64,000 nucleotides of DNA from Chitinophaga japonensis (GTDB lineage Bacteria; Bacteroidota; Bacteroidia; Chitinophagales; Chitinophagaceae). The notes beneath the pieces were generated by a model, which saw only the letters and a list, made by a program, of their open reading frames with translations, was not told the origin of the DNA and did not search any database. The translations under genes and the position numbers were made by a program. This document shows, in pieces, positions 25,751 to 34,956 of the stretch (position 1 is the first letter of the stretch; each line of letters opens with the position of its first letter). The stretch lies in assembly GCF_007830125.1 (NCBI RefSeq), contig NZ_VLLG01000002.1, forward strand, positions 568,985-632,984, read 5' to 3'.

Positions 25751-26152
25751 TTTCAGAGACATAATATATTTCACCATTTCCTCCGCATCTTCCCTGGGCA
25801 CGCTAGGGTGCGGCAGCATGGCCACTTCGCCCCAGTTGCCGGCGCCGCCTTTGATGATCTTGTCGGCCAGCATGGAAATGGTTTCCTCATTGTTCGGGTA
25901 CTTCTGCGCTATTTCCTTATAGCCCGGGCCTACCAGCTTGGTATCCGGCTTGTGGCAGGTTTTGCAGTCCTGGTCATCGATCAGGGCTTTGCCTTTGGGC
26001 ACGGGCGCGTTGGCACCGGGTGCTACCATAGAGCTGTCTACCGCCGTACCTTCCCCGGCATCGGCCTGTTGCTCACTGTTGTTTTGTCCTCCTCCGCACG
26101 CAGCAAAGAATACGGCACTCAATACGAACGGCGCCAAAAATCGCTTTCTCAT
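25748..26152 (-). CDS. Small cytochrome c lipoprotein
   Basis: A 134-residue monohaem cytochrome c with a lipobox (FFAACGGG, Cys19) and an acidic linker. The haem motif is CKTCH (DDQDCKTCHKPDTKLVGPGY) and a methionine ligand is likely in the EVAMLPHPSVP region. It closely resembles the cytochrome domain inside the large ThuA/PQQ fusion (ADKIIKGGAGNWGEVAM versus ADKIIKGGGGVWGETAM), so one arose from the other. It probably receives electrons from a sugar dehydrogenase and passes them to the respiratory chain. Confidence 0.87.
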   Translation of the reverse strand: MRKRFLAPFVLSAVFFAACGGGQNNSEQQADAGEGTAVDSSMVAPGANAPVPKGKALIDDQDCKTCHKPDTKLVGPGYKEIAQKYPNNEETISMLADKIIKGGAGNWGEVAMLPHPSVPREDAEEMVKYIMSLK

Positions 26153-26183
26153 TGCTTGTAGAATAATTGTTTAGTCGTTAATA

Positions 26184-26285
26184 AATTAATAATTAATAAT
26201 GAAAAATTAATAATACCTGTAGCAATCGTGTTTCACTGAAACACCCCTGTCACGATTATTAATTATCAATTCTTCATTATTAATT
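26184..26285. repeat. Heptad inverted repeat, family B, copy 1
   Basis: Left arm 26184-26211 is AATTAAT twice, AATGAAA, then AATTAAT. The right arm 26258-26285 reads, on the minus strand, AATTAAT, AATGAAG, AATTGAT and AATTAAT. Inside are AATCGTG/CACGATT (26224 and 26251) and a hairpin GTGTTTC-ACT-GAAACAC (26228-26244). It ends one base from the stop of the sugar isomerase gene. Confidence 0.75.
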
Positions 26286-26286
26286 G

Positions 26287-27339
26287 TTATAAACCCAGGA
26301 CTTTCCTGTTCAGTGCTTCATCTGCGCCGGTGCCGGCAAAATCATCAAATGCTTTCTCAGTGACCCTGATGATATGCTCCTTGATGAAAGGCGCGCCTTC
26401 GCGGGCGCCGTCTTCGGGGTGTTTCATGCAGCATTCCCATTCCATGACTGCCCACCCGTCAAAGCCATATTGCGTTAATTTACTGAATACTGCTTTAAAA
26501 TCCACCTGTCCGTCGCCCAGGGAGCGGAACCTGCCGGGGCGGTCTATCCAGCCCTGGTAGCCGCCGTACACGCCGGAACGGCCGGTAGGATTGAACTCTG
26601 CATCCTTTACATGGAACATCCTGATCTTCTCGTGGTAGATGTCAATATACTCCAGATAATCGAGACATTGTAAAACAAAATGGCTGGGATCGTACAGGAG
26701 GCAGGCGCGGGCATGGTTGCCGGTGGCTTCCAGGAAACGCTCGTAAGTAATGCCGTCGTGCAGGTCCTCGCCGGGGTGTATCTCGTAGCATACGTCCACG
26801 CCGTTGGCGTCAAACTCGTTGAGAATAGGCAGCCAGCGGTTGGCCAGCTCTTTAAAGCCGGTGTCTACCAGGCCGGCGGGGCGCTGGGGCCAGGGGTACA
26901 CGGTATGCCACAGCAGTGCGCCGCTGAAGGTGGCATGGGCTTTCAGGCCCAGGTTGCTGCTGGCTTTAGCCGCATACTTCAGTTGATTCACGGCCCATTC
27001 CGTACGGGCAGCCGGGTTGCCCCGGTACTGCTCCGGTGCAAAACCGTCAAACAGCTCATTATACGCCGGGTGCACGGCTACCAGTTGTCCCTGGAGGTGG
27101 GTGCTCAGCTCCGTGATCTCCAGGCCGGCGGCGTTTACAATTCCTTTTATCTCGTCTGCATAGGTCTTGCTTTCCGCCGCCTTTTGCAGGTCTATGAAGC
27201 TGCTTACCCAGGTAGGTATCTGCACGCCTTTAAAACCCAGGCCGGCCGCCCATTCGCAAATGCTCTTCAGATCGTTGAACGGCGCGGTATCGCCTGCGAA
27301 CTGCGCCAGGAATATTCCGGGACCTTTTATTGTCTTCAT
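26287..27339 (-). CDS. Sugar phosphate isomerase/epimerase family (xylose isomerase-like TIM barrel)
   Basis: A 350-residue cytoplasmic protein without signal peptide. It starts MKTIKGPGIFLAQFAGDTAPF. Metal-ligand candidates are CYEIHPGEDLHDG, LYDPSHF, MFHVKDAEF and VMEWECCMKHP, the usual Glu-Asp-His-Glu set. Members of this group in Bacteroidota operons with Gfo/Idh/MocA enzymes process keto-sugars, as isomerases or as lyases on 3-keto-glycosides. It lies between the oxidoreductase and cytochrome c genes and is bracketed on both sides by family B repeats. Confidence 0.86.
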   Translation of the reverse strand: MKTIKGPGIFLAQFAGDTAPFNDLKSICEWAAGLGFKGVQIPTWVSSFIDLQKAAESKTYADEIKGIVNAAGLEITELSTHLQGQLVAVHPAYNELFDGFAPEQYRGNPAARTEWAVNQLKYAAKASSNLGLKAHATFSGALLWHTVYPWPQRPAGLVDTGFKELANRWLPILNEFDANGVDVCYEIHPGEDLHDGITYERFLEATGNHARACLLYDPSHFVLQCLDYLEYIDIYHEKIRMFHVKDAEFNPTGRSGVYGGYQGWIDRPGRFRSLGDGQVDFKAVFSKLTQYGFDGWAVMEWECCMKHPEDGAREGAPFIKEHIIRVTEKAFDDFAGTGADEALNRKVLGL

Positions 27340-27360
27340 ATTTCGGTGTTTCGCTTTATC

Positions 27361-27458
27361 AATTAATAATTAATAATGAATAATTAATAACGGAGAGAAC
27401 AGTGTTGCGCACAGCACCGGTATCACGATTATTAATTATTAATTCTTCATTATTAATT
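27361..27458. repeat. Heptad inverted repeat, family B, copy 2
   Basis: Left arm 27361-27388 has heptads AATTAAT (three) and AATGAAT (one). Right arm 27431-27458 is the inverted set with AATGAAG, preceded by CACGATT. The inner hairpin is GTGTTG-CGCA-CAGCAC (27402-27417). The outer edge overlaps the TAA stop (27457-27459) of the oxidoreductase gene. Confidence 0.75.
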
Positions 27459-28629
27459 ATACTTCAAACGTTGTCCATTTCTGTTCGCTCTGTGATGACT
27501 TCACCACGTTGTCAATGAAGGCCATCCCGCGCACGCCGTCGTCCACGCTGGGGAAGTCCAGCGCTTCAGGAGCCGGCTGCTGTCCGTCCAGTTTCGCCAT
27601 CAGCGTGAGGGCGAAGTTGCGGTACAGGTTGCCGAATGCTTCCAGGTAGCCTTCCGGGTGGCCGCCGGGCGTGCGGGTATTGTGCACGGCATAGCTGCTC
27701 TGGTAGCCGCCGTAGTTGGCGCCGGCCCGGTATATTTCCGTAGGCTTGTCCAGCCATTTTACCAGCAGGGTATTGGGCTCATGCTGCGCCCATTCCAGGC
27801 CGCCCTTTTCGCCGTATACCCGTATTTTGAGCGCATTCTCCTCACCGGCCGCCACCTGGGAAGCCTGCAGCACGCCTGCAGCGCCGTTGTCAAACCGCAG
27901 CAGCACGCCGCCGTCGTCGTCCAGCATGCGGCCGGGCACCAGCACGTTCAGGTCTGCGCAAAGCTTTTCTATTTTAGCACCGCTGATATATTCTGCCAGG
28001 TTGGCTGCGTGGGTGCCAATATCGCCCATACAACCGCTTTTGCCGGAACGCTTGGGATCGGTTCTCCAGGCAGCCTGTGCATTGCCTTCTTTCTCGGACA
28101 GCTTGCTCAGCCATCCCTGCGGGTATTCTACCCATACCTTGCGGATCTTTCCGAATACCCCGTCGGCCACCATGCGGCGGGCCTGCTTTACCAGCGGGTA
28201 GCCGGTGTAGGTGTGGGTAAGCAGCAGGGTCAGGCCGGTTTGCTCCACCTTGGCCTTCAGTTGTTTAGCTTCGTCGAGGGTGAAGGTGATGGGCTTTTCT
28301 ATCACTACGTTAAACCCTTTGTCCAGGGCCATCATGGCGGGTTCAAAGTGGGCAAAGTTGGGTGTAACGATGGTGACGAAGTCGAGCCGTTCGCTTTCCG
28401 GGCGGGCGGCCTCTTTTTCCAGCATGGTCTTAAAATCCGTGTAGATGCGGTCTTCCTGGAGGAAGAGCATTTTCCCCGAATCCACGGCTACTTCCGGGTT
28501 CACGCTCAGCGCGCCTGCTTTCAGTTCAATGAGGCCGTCCATATTGGCGGCAATGCGGTGGATAGCGCCGATGAAGGCATCCTTACCGCCTCCGATCATA
28601 CCCATTCTTAGCTTACGGTTCATAATCAT
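27457..28629 (-). CDS. Gfo/Idh/MocA family oxidoreductase, cytoplasmic
   Basis: A 390-residue NAD(P)-dependent oxidoreductase without export signal. The Rossmann motif is GMIGGGKDAFIGAIH near residue 9, TPNFAHF follows and EKPITFTLDEAK holds the catalytic lysine. Later GDIGTHAANLAEYISG supplies the Asp/His of the active site. A start at Met3 (28623) is equally possible. With the isomerase it forms the cytoplasmic half of the pathway, reducing or oxidising a sugar C3 position. It is 8 bp after the transporter gene. Confidence 0.9.
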   Translation of the reverse strand: MIMNRKLRMGMIGGGKDAFIGAIHRIAANMDGLIELKAGALSVNPEVAVDSGKMLFLQEDRIYTDFKTMLEKEAARPESERLDFVTIVTPNFAHFEPAMMALDKGFNVVIEKPITFTLDEAKQLKAKVEQTGLTLLLTHTYTGYPLVKQARRMVADGVFGKIRKVWVEYPQGWLSKLSEKEGNAQAAWRTDPKRSGKSGCMGDIGTHAANLAEYISGAKIEKLCADLNVLVPGRMLDDDGGVLLRFDNGAAGVLQASQVAAGEENALKIRVYGEKGGLEWAQHEPNTLLVKWLDKPTEIYRAGANYGGYQSSYAVHNTRTPGGHPEGYLEAFGNLYRNFALTLMAKLDGQQPAPEALDFPSVDDGVRGMAFIDNVVKSSQSEQKWTTFEV

Positions 28630-28637
28630 TTTGTCTT

Positions 28638-29891
28638 TTATGCTTTACTTAATTCCAGTTCTTCCCCTGGTGTTAATGCTACTTTAGGTTTTTTCCTGAA
28701 CTTAATGAACAGGAAGGTAAATGCCACGATCAGGATCACCGGCAGGATGGCCACGGTCATCATCGTCTCCCGGCCGGCCAGCAGCTCTGCCGCCACCTGG
28801 TCTGCTCCCTGCTGCAGCGCTTCCGCTTTGTTGGCGTCGTACCAACTGCCCATAAAAGGCAGGATAATGGCTACGGACAACATACCCGCCCCGCCCATAA
28901 TATTCAGGCCCAGGGCGCCGGTTTGCGGAATGTATTCAGATACAAAGCCCAGCATGGTGGGCCAGAAATAACAAACGCCCACCGCGAATACGGCGGCGGC
29001 AGCAAAGGCCTCGTAGCCGTTGGCGCGGCTCAGCCAGAACAGGCCCAGCGCGGCAAATACGGCGGAGAACAGCAGCATGCCGGCAGGGTTCAGGCGGTGC
29101 ACCACCGGGCCGGCAAACAAACGGCCGATGGCCATGATAAAATTAATGAATACAAATACCAGGATGGCAGACACGCCTACCTGCTTCAGCAGCGCCTCTA
29201 TCCACTGGGTAGTGCCCAGCTCGGTAGATGCCGTAAGCAGCATGCACAGCACCATGAATATGAACAGCGGTCCTACACAGGCCTTCAGCATATCTTTATA
29301 GGATACGCCGGAGGCGGCCCTTTCCGTTTGCGGGAATTTTTGTGAAAAGAACATCACACCATATATAATGGCCGGTACCAGCAGCACCCCCATGAGGGCC
29401 TGCCAGCTAAGCTGCAGCGAGTCGATCATGAAATAGGCGATCAAACCGCCGATCACGTTCCCGCCCGGGAACCACATATGGAAGCGATTCAGCATTTTTG
29501 TTTTCTGGTTGGAATAAATAGTGGCCACCAGCGGGTTACAGGCTGCTTCCACGCTGCCGTTGGCGATGCCGATCAGCAGGGTGCCGAGGAACAGGGTCCA
29601 GAAGGAGGCGGCAAAAATAGTGACCACCACGCCCAGCAGGTGCCCTATAAACGCCAGCATCAGTATTTTCCGCATGCCTACCAGGTCTATCAGCGGGCCG
29701 CCGATGATCTGCGCCAGGGTAAAGCCCCAGAAAGCTGTGCCGGCAATCAGCCCCAGTTGTTCGCCGCTCAGTTGGAAATCACTTCCCCACATCGTCACGA
29801 TCTTCGCCCTGATTGCAAAGGTCATGGCAGTTACAATGAGCGCCAAACAACTGGTGTAGAACAGTTTTTTTGGCTGTATCAGCTTTTCCAT
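28638..29891 (-). CDS. MFS transporter, probably for sugars or glycosides
   Basis: A 417-residue membrane protein with about twelve hydrophobic helices and the MFS loop signature after helix 2 (GGPLIDLVGMRKILML). WFPGGNVIGG and GALGLNIMGGAGM are also typical. It is the first gene of the operon, so it probably imports the sugar or keto-sugar that the next genes process. A candidate promoter lies 60 bp upstream. Substrate specificity is not readable. Confidence 0.88.
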   Translation of the reverse strand: MEKLIQPKKLFYTSCLALIVTAMTFAIRAKIVTMWGSDFQLSGEQLGLIAGTAFWGFTLAQIIGGPLIDLVGMRKILMLAFIGHLLGVVVTIFAASFWTLFLGTLLIGIANGSVEAACNPLVATIYSNQKTKMLNRFHMWFPGGNVIGGLIAYFMIDSLQLSWQALMGVLLVPAIIYGVMFFSQKFPQTERAASGVSYKDMLKACVGPLFIFMVLCMLLTASTELGTTQWIEALLKQVGVSAILVFVFINFIMAIGRLFAGPVVHRLNPAGMLLFSAVFAALGLFWLSRANGYEAFAAAAVFAVGVCYFWPTMLGFVSEYIPQTGALGLNIMGGAGMLSVAIILPFMGSWYDANKAEALQQGADQVAAELLAGRETMMTVAILPVILIVAFTFLFIKFRKKPKVALTPGEELELSKA

Positions 29892-30244
29892 AATACGTGT
29901 GAATTTTAGGTATTAGTTTAGGTAAATAGTTAAAGTGCCTTTAAAACGTCTAAATTTATAAAAACTTCTTGCATATTTTCAATTTTTGCGGAAGTTATCA
30001 CTGCTTCATCTCCGGAGGACCTGTTCATTTCCGGACCACACCGGGACCCCACCAGGACATTACCGGGGAATTACCACTAATTCCGCAGGGAAAAGACAGG
30101 GATAACTATAATTATTCCTAATTTTACAGTCCTTGTAAAACCGGGTGTTACTGACAGCTTGTCACCTGTATTTTCCAAGCATGCTATTTGAGTGATCATC
30201 CGTTTAAACCCTTAATATTAATCGCATTCAATTAATTTATACTC
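29892..30244. other. Intergenic region between divergent MFS operon and secA
   Basis: A 353-bp AT-rich gap holding the 5' regions of both transcription units. A candidate promoter for the MFS operon is visible near 29951-29982. For secA only weak -7 candidates (such as TAATTTTA near 30118) are seen. No ORF, RNA gene or repeat was recognised. Confidence 0.5.
29951..29982 (-). promoter_or_regulatory. Candidate promoter of the MFS/sugar operon
   Basis: On the minus strand TTG (29982-29980) is followed after 21 bp by TAAATTTA (29958-29951), one mismatch from TAnnTTTG. The spacing suits the Bacteroidota primary sigma factor and gives a leader of about 55 bases. Confidence 0.4.
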
Positions 30245-33200
30245 ATGTTAGGTTTTTTAACAAAAATTTTTGGCGGTCATAAGTCGGAAAGAGACATCAA
30301 GGCTTTGCTGCCCCGCGTGAAGCAGATCAATGAGGCGTTTGAAAAACTGCAATCCCTGCCTGTGGACGAGCTTCGCAATAAAACCCGGGAATTCCGCCAG
30401 CGTATAAAGGAACACCTGTCAGATATAGACGCCGCCATCACCTCCCGGCAGGAGGCAGCGGAAACTGCAGCCGACGTAGCCGACAAAGACAGCATCTACC
30501 AGGAAATAGATAAACTGAAAAAAGACCGGGATAAGAAGATCGAGGAAATCCTGGACGAGCTGCTGCCCGAAGCATTTGCCGTAGTAAAGGAAACCGCCCG
30601 CCGCTTTTCGCAAAATACCACCATCACCGCCACCGCCACGGAACTGGACCGCCAACTGGCAGTACATAAAAATTACCTGGCCATTGACGGTGACAAAGTG
30701 ACGTGGAAAAACTCCTGGCAGGCCGCCGGCAGCGACGTGACCTGGAACATGGTGCACTACGATGTACAGTTGATCGGCGGTATGGTGCTGCACCAGGGCA
30801 AGATTGCCGAAATGGCCACGGGTGAAGGTAAAACCCTGGTATCTACCCTGCCCGCTTACCTGAACGCACTGGCCGGGGAAGGCGTGCACATTGTAACGGT
30901 GAACGATTACCTGGCCCGCCGTGACGCCGAATGGAACGGTCCTATCTTCGAGTTCCTCGGTATCACCGTGGACTGTATCGACAAGCACCAGCCCAACAGC
31001 GCCGAGCGCCGGAACGCCTACCACGCAGGCATTACCTATGGCACCAATAACGAATTCGGGTTTGACTACCTGCGCGATAACATGGTGCACAGCCCCGAGG
31101 AAATGGTGCAGCGCAAGCACCACTTTGCCATGGTGGATGAGGTGGACAGCGTGCTGATAGATGATGCGCGTACCCCGCTGATCATCTCCGGGCCTATTCC
31201 CCGCGGCGAGGAGCAGGAGTTTCATGTGCTGAAACCCCGCATCCAGCGCCTGGTGGAAGCCCAGCGCAAGGTAACCACCCAGTACCTGAACGAAGCCAAA
31301 AAACTGATAGCGGAAGGCAAGGACGACCCGAAAACCGGCGGCCTGGCCCTGATGCGCGCCTGGCGCGGCCTGCCTAAAAGCAGCGCGCTGATCAAATACC
31401 TGAGCGAGCCCGGTATCAAGGTGCTGCTGCAAAAGGCGGAAAACTACTACCTGGCGGACCAGCAGCGCGAAATGCCGAAAGTGGACGAGGAGCTGTATTT
31501 CCACATCGATGAAAAGAACAACAGCGTAGACCTGACCGATAAAGGCATTGGCCTGATCACCCAGGCCGGCGAGGACGTTAACTTCTTCGTAATGCCGGAC
31601 GTGGGCTCCGAAGTAGCGGAAATAGAAAAGCTGGACCTTACCCCGGAAGAGAAGCTGCAACGCAAGGATGCGCTGCTGCAGGAGTTTGCCCAGAAATCCG
31701 ACCGCATTCACTCCGTACAGCAATTGCTGAAAGCCTATACGTTGTTTGACAAGGACGTGGAATACGTGGTGATGGACGGTAAAGTGAAGATCGTGGACGA
31801 GCAGACCGGCCGTATCCTGGAAGGGCGCCGTTATTCCGACGGCCTGCACCAGGCCATAGAAGCCAAGGAGAACGTGAAGGTGGAAGCCGCCACCCAGACC
31901 TTTGCCACCATTACGCTGCAGAACTATTTCCGTATGTACCACAAGCTGGCCGGTATGACCGGTACGGCCGTAACGGAAGCCGGTGAGTTCTGGGAAATAT
32001 ACAAGCTGGATGTGGTGACCATTCCCACCAACCTGCCCATTACCCGTATAGATGCGGAGGACCTGGTGTACAAGACCAAACGCGACAAGTATAAAGCCGT
32101 TATAGAAGAGATCAAGCAACTGCAGGAAAAAGGCCGTCCCGTGCTGGTAGGCACCACCTCCGTGGAAGTGTCCGAGCTGCTGAGCAAAATGCTCACCTTT
32201 GACAAGGTGCCGCACAATGTACTGAACGCCAAGCAGCACGCGCGCGAAGCCCAGATAGTGGCGGAAGCCGGCCTGGCAGGCGCTGTGACCATTGCTACCA
32301 ACATGGCAGGCCGTGGTACGGACATCAAGCTGGGCCCCGGCGTAAAAGAAGCAGGCGGCCTGGCCATCATCGGTACGGAAAGGCATGAAAGCCGCCGTGT
32401 AGACCGCCAGTTGCGTGGCCGCGCCGGCCGCCAGGGCGATCCCGGTACTTCCCAGTTCTTTGTATCCCTGGAGGACGACCTGATGCGCATGTTCGGCTCC
32501 GACCGTATTGCCGGCCTCATGGACCGGATGGGCTATAAAGAGGGCGAAGTGATCCAGCACAGCATGATCACCCGCTCCATTGAGCGCGCGCAGCGGAAAG
32601 TGGAAGAGAATAACTTCGGTATCCGTAAACGCCTGCTGGAATACGATGACGTGATGAACAAGCAGCGTACGGTAATTTACGCCAAACGTAACCACGCCCT
32701 GTTCGGCGAGCGGCTGGCCATTGACATTGACAACGCTTTTTACGATGTGGCGGAAGGCATTGTAACCACCCACAAGGAAAGCGGGGATCATGAAGCCTTT
32801 ACGCTGGACGTGATCATGAACTTCTCCGTAGATACGGACATTACCGCGGAAGACCTGGCCAAAACAGATACGGCCCTGCTGACCACCAAGCTGTATCACC
32901 AGGCCAAAGAGCATTACGAACGTAAATCACAGGAGTTGGCGCAGCAAACCCTGCCGGTGATCAGGCAGATCCACAAGGAACAGGGCCACCATATTGACAA
33001 CATTTCCATTCCCTTCACCGATGGTAAAAAGGGCGTGAATGTGCTGGCCAACCTGCAGAAAATAATTGACACCGAAGGGCTGGAAACACTGAACGCACTG
33101 GAGCGCACCATTACCCTGGCGCTGATAGACGAATCCTGGAAAGAGCACCTGCGCGCCATGGACGACCTGAAACAGTCCGTGCAAAGCGCCGTGTACGAAC

Positions 33201-33571
33201 AAAAGGACCCGCTGCTGATCTATAAGTTTGAAGCCTTTAACCTCTTCAAGCAAATGGATGGCGAAACCAGCCGGGAGATCGTTTCCTTCCTCTGCAAATG
33301 CGGCATTCCCGTACGGGAAGACCGGCAGCCGCGGGAGCAGATCCGCGAAGGGCACGAACAGAAAACGGATATGAGCCGCATGCGCGCTTCCCACCAGGAG
33401 TTTGAGGGCAACGGCCATGGCGCCGCCACTGCCACCGAACAGGAGCTGGCCACCAACGCAGAGCCCGTGCGCCAGGACCCGGTACGTGTAGGCCCCAAGG
33501 TAGGCCGTAACGATCCCTGTCCCTGCGGCAGTGGCAAAAAGTACAAGCAGTGCCATGGGAAAGACCTGTAA
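30245..33571 (+). CDS. secA: Preprotein translocase ATPase SecA
   Basis: An 1108-residue SecA, the long form usual in Bacteroidota. Nucleotide-binding fold 1 has [14 protein letters not shown] (Walker A), and [11 protein letters not shown] and [20 protein letters not shown] follow. The pre-protein crosslinking region carries a family-typical insertion (about 330-430). The helicase-like second fold contains [13 protein letters not shown] and [12 protein letters not shown]. The C-terminus is the zinc-binding SEC-C motif [20 protein letters not shown], which contacts SecB and ribosomes. It is monocistronic, with a strong bidirectional terminator after it. Confidence 0.98.
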   Translation: MLGFLTKIFGGHKSERDIKALLPRVKQINEAFEKLQSLPVDELRNKTREFRQRIKEHLSDIDAAITSRQEAAETAADVADKDSIYQEIDKLKKDRDKKIEEILDELLPEAFAVVKETARRFSQNTTITATATELDRQLAVHKNYLAIDGDKVTWKNSWQAAGSDVTWNMVHYDVQLIGGMVLHQGKIAEMATGEGKTLVSTLPAYLNALAGEGVHIVTVNDYLARRDAEWNGPIFEFLGITVDCIDKHQPNSAERRNAYHAGITYGTNNEFGFDYLRDNMVHSPEEMVQRKHHFAMVDEVDSVLIDDARTPLIISGPIPRGEEQEFHVLKPRIQRLVEAQRKVTTQYLNEAKKLIAEGKDDPKTGGLALMRAWRGLPKSSALIKYLSEPGIKVLLQKAENYYLADQQREMPKVDEELYFHIDEKNNSVDLTDKGIGLITQAGEDVNFFVMPDVGSEVAEIEKLDLTPEEKLQRKDALLQEFAQKSDRIHSVQQLLKAYTLFDKDVEYVVMDGKVKIVDEQTGRILEGRRYSDGLHQAIEAKENVKVEAATQTFATITLQNYFRMYHKLAGMTGTAVTEAGEFWEIYKLDVVTIPTNLPITRIDAEDLVYKTKRDKYKAVIEEIKQLQEKGRPVLVGTTSVEVSELLSKMLTFDKVPHNVLNAKQHAREAQIVAEAGLAGAVTIATNMAGRGTDIKLGPGVKEAGGLAIIGTERHESRRVDRQLRGRAGRQGDPGTSQFFVSLEDDLMRMFGSDRIAGLMDRMGYKEGEVIQHSMITRSIERAQRKVEENNFGIRKRLLEYDDVMNKQRTVIYAKRNHALFGERLAIDIDNAFYDVAEGIVTTHKESGDHEAFTLDVIMNFSVDTDITAEDLAKTDTALLTTKLYHQAKEHYERKSQELAQQTLPVIRQIHKEQGHHIDNISIPFTDGKKGVNVLANLQKIIDTEGLETLNALERTITLALIDESWKEHLRAMDDLKQSVQSAVYEQKDPLLIYKFEAFNLFKQMDGETSREIVSFLCKCGIPVREDRQPREQIREGHEQKTDMSRMRASHQEFEGNGHGAATATEQELATNAEPVRQDPVRVGPKVGRNDPCPCGSGKKYKQCHGKDL

Positions 33572-33589
33572 TGCCTAAATGATAGCATA

Positions 33590-33630
33590 TAAATTTAAAA
33601 GCAGGCTATAATAGCCTGCTTTTAAATTTA
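33590..33630. terminator. Bidirectional terminator between secA and the DUF5615 gene
   Basis: Perfect 19-bp arms (33590-33608 and 33612-33630) with core AGCAGGCTA/TAGCCTGCT, a 3-base loop, and A/T-rich outer arms that give U-tracts on both strands. It serves the two converging genes. Confidence 0.85.
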
Positions 33631-33647
33631 CAGAGAGATATTTAAGC

Positions 33648-33986
33648 CTACTCTCCACTTATTTCGACCACCGCTTCCTTTTTCAGCAAGGTTAAAGTGG
33701 TTATGAGATGTTTTGATAAAATTTCACGCATTCTTTGGTTTGAGCTATTCCCGCATGTAATCAGGATTATTCGGGATGGGGGACCATGTTGCTCTATCAA
33801 TTTGAGAAAGTCATCGTCTTTTGTCATAATAACCGCTTCCTGTATCCCTGCCTGCTGAAAAATCTCAGTATCAGTAGCATCACGGAGCCCTAAAGCGCGG
33901 ACAGATTGTGCGGTTATACTATCAAAAGCCCTGTTAATCCAGGCAGCTAAGGCAGGAGAGAGTTGTGCATCAATCCAGATTTTCAT
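33648..33986 (-). CDS. DUF5615 PIN-like toxin candidate
   Basis: A 112-residue protein of the DUF5615 (Mut7-C/PIN-like) family. It starts MKIWIDAQLSPALAAWI, where Asp6 is the first acidic residue of the PIN-type site, and has LRDATDTEIFQQA and VIMTKDDDFLKLIEQHGPP, the conserved KDxDF segment. Members pair with DUF433 proteins as presumed type II toxin-antitoxin systems with ribonuclease activity. Its ATG overlaps the stop of the DUF433 gene by 4 bp. Confidence 0.85.
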   Translation of the reverse strand: MKIWIDAQLSPALAAWINRAFDSITAQSVRALGLRDATDTEIFQQAGIQEAVIMTKDDDFLKLIEQHGPPSRIILITCGNSSNQRMREILSKHLITTLTLLKKEAVVEISGE

Positions 33987-34207
33987 GCAGCAATTACGGG
34001 GTGATCAAGTTTATTGCTGGCATACCTGAGCGCAGCTTCAATGTCCTCTCTTTCCAGGTCTGGCAACTCTTCCAGTATTTGGTCCTGGGTGAGACCTGCG
34101 GCAAGCAGGTTAAGTACATCTATCACACGTATTCTCATCCCTCTTATACAGGGACGGCCTCCGCATTGAGCGATGTTAGTCGTGATCCTGTTTTTCCAAT
34201 CGTTCAT
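33983..34207 (-). CDS. DUF433 antitoxin-like protein
   Basis: A 74-residue DUF433 protein with GGRPCIRGMRIRVIDVLNLLAAGLT and ILEELPDLEREDIEAALRYA, a winged-helix DNA-binding fold. As the first gene of the pair it is the expected antitoxin and autorepressor of the DUF5615 partner, with which it overlaps. The function of the pair has not been proven for this exact combination. Confidence 0.85.
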   Translation of the reverse strand: MNDWKNRITTNIAQCGGRPCIRGMRIRVIDVLNLLAAGLTQDQILEELPDLEREDIEAALRYASNKLDHPVIAA

Positions 34208-34293
34208 GATAATTTTTTTTAACCTGCTATCAAAAATACTAATTCCCTGCCAAACTTTTTTGGGCTATTTTCGCATCCAGAAGGTATTGCCAC

Positions 34294-34956
34294 ATGCAAA
34301 TAAACCGCTATATAGACCACACCATACTGAAGCCTACAACTACACTGGACGACATCAAAACCCTCTGCATGGAAGCAGTGGAGTATGATTTTGCCGCCGT
34401 GTGCGTGCCCCCCCCCTTTGTACAACTGGCCAGGACCTTTACCGGCAGCACTTCCGTAAAAGTAGCCACCGTTGTTGGCTTCCCTTTCGGCTACTCCGCT
34501 ATAGAGGCCAAAGTAGCGGAAACCGTGCTGGCTATTGTAGACGGGGCCGACGAACTGGATATGGTGGCCAACCTGATCGCCATCCGCAACCAGGACTGGG
34601 ACTACCTGGAAAAAGAGATCGCTACTATTTTGCCGCTGATCCGGAATAAGCAGAAAGTGATCAAAGTGATCATAGAAAGTGGCATATTATTGGAAGAAGA
34701 GATCATTAAATGTTGCGAACTGTATGGCAGGTACGCGGTGGATTTTGTAAAAACCTCCACCGGGTATGCGGAAAAAGGCGCTACGGTGGCGGCTGTGCAA
34801 CTGATGCGACAGCACCTGCCACCCAATGTGCAGATAAAAGCTTCCGGCGGTATCCGTAACTTTGCGTTTGCCCGGGAACTGGTGGCCGCAGGCGCCAACC
34901 GGCTGGGCTGCAGCAGCAGCGTGGCGATCATGAAAGAAACGAATACTTCATTATGA
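34294..34956 (+). CDS. deoC: Deoxyribose-phosphate aldolase
   Basis: A 220-residue class I aldolase splitting 2-deoxyribose 5-phosphate into glyceraldehyde 3-phosphate and acetaldehyde during deoxynucleoside breakdown. The Schiff-base lysine is Lys153 in VDFVKTSTGY; the supporting lysine is Lys182 in KASGGIRN; Asp89 lies in GADELDMV. Length and motifs match the DeoC family. Its end overlaps the next gene by 4 bp (ATGA), so it shares a transcript with the SPOR protein and the amidohydrolase. Confidence 0.96.
   Translation: MQINRYIDHTILKPTTTLDDIKTLCMEAVEYDFAAVCVPPPFVQLARTFTGSTSVKVATVVGFPFGYSAIEAKVAETVLAIVDGADELDMVANLIAIRNQDWDYLEKEIATILPLIRNKQKVIKVIIESGILLEEEIIKCCELYGRYAVDFVKTSTGYAEKGATVAAVQLMRQHLPPNVQIKASGGIRNFAFARELVAAGANRLGCSSSVAIMKETNTSL

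Noticed and set aside
26184..27458. CRISPR-like array impression from regular short repeats
   Set aside because: The repeats are tandem heptamers arranged as inverted arms without spacers, and no cas genes are present.
30419..32914. 831-codon ORF antisense to secA, and similar long antisense ORFs opposite 9.7-11.5 kb and 22-24 kb
   Set aside because: They are mirror frames of well-supported genes with GC-rich codon positions and have no recognisable domains.
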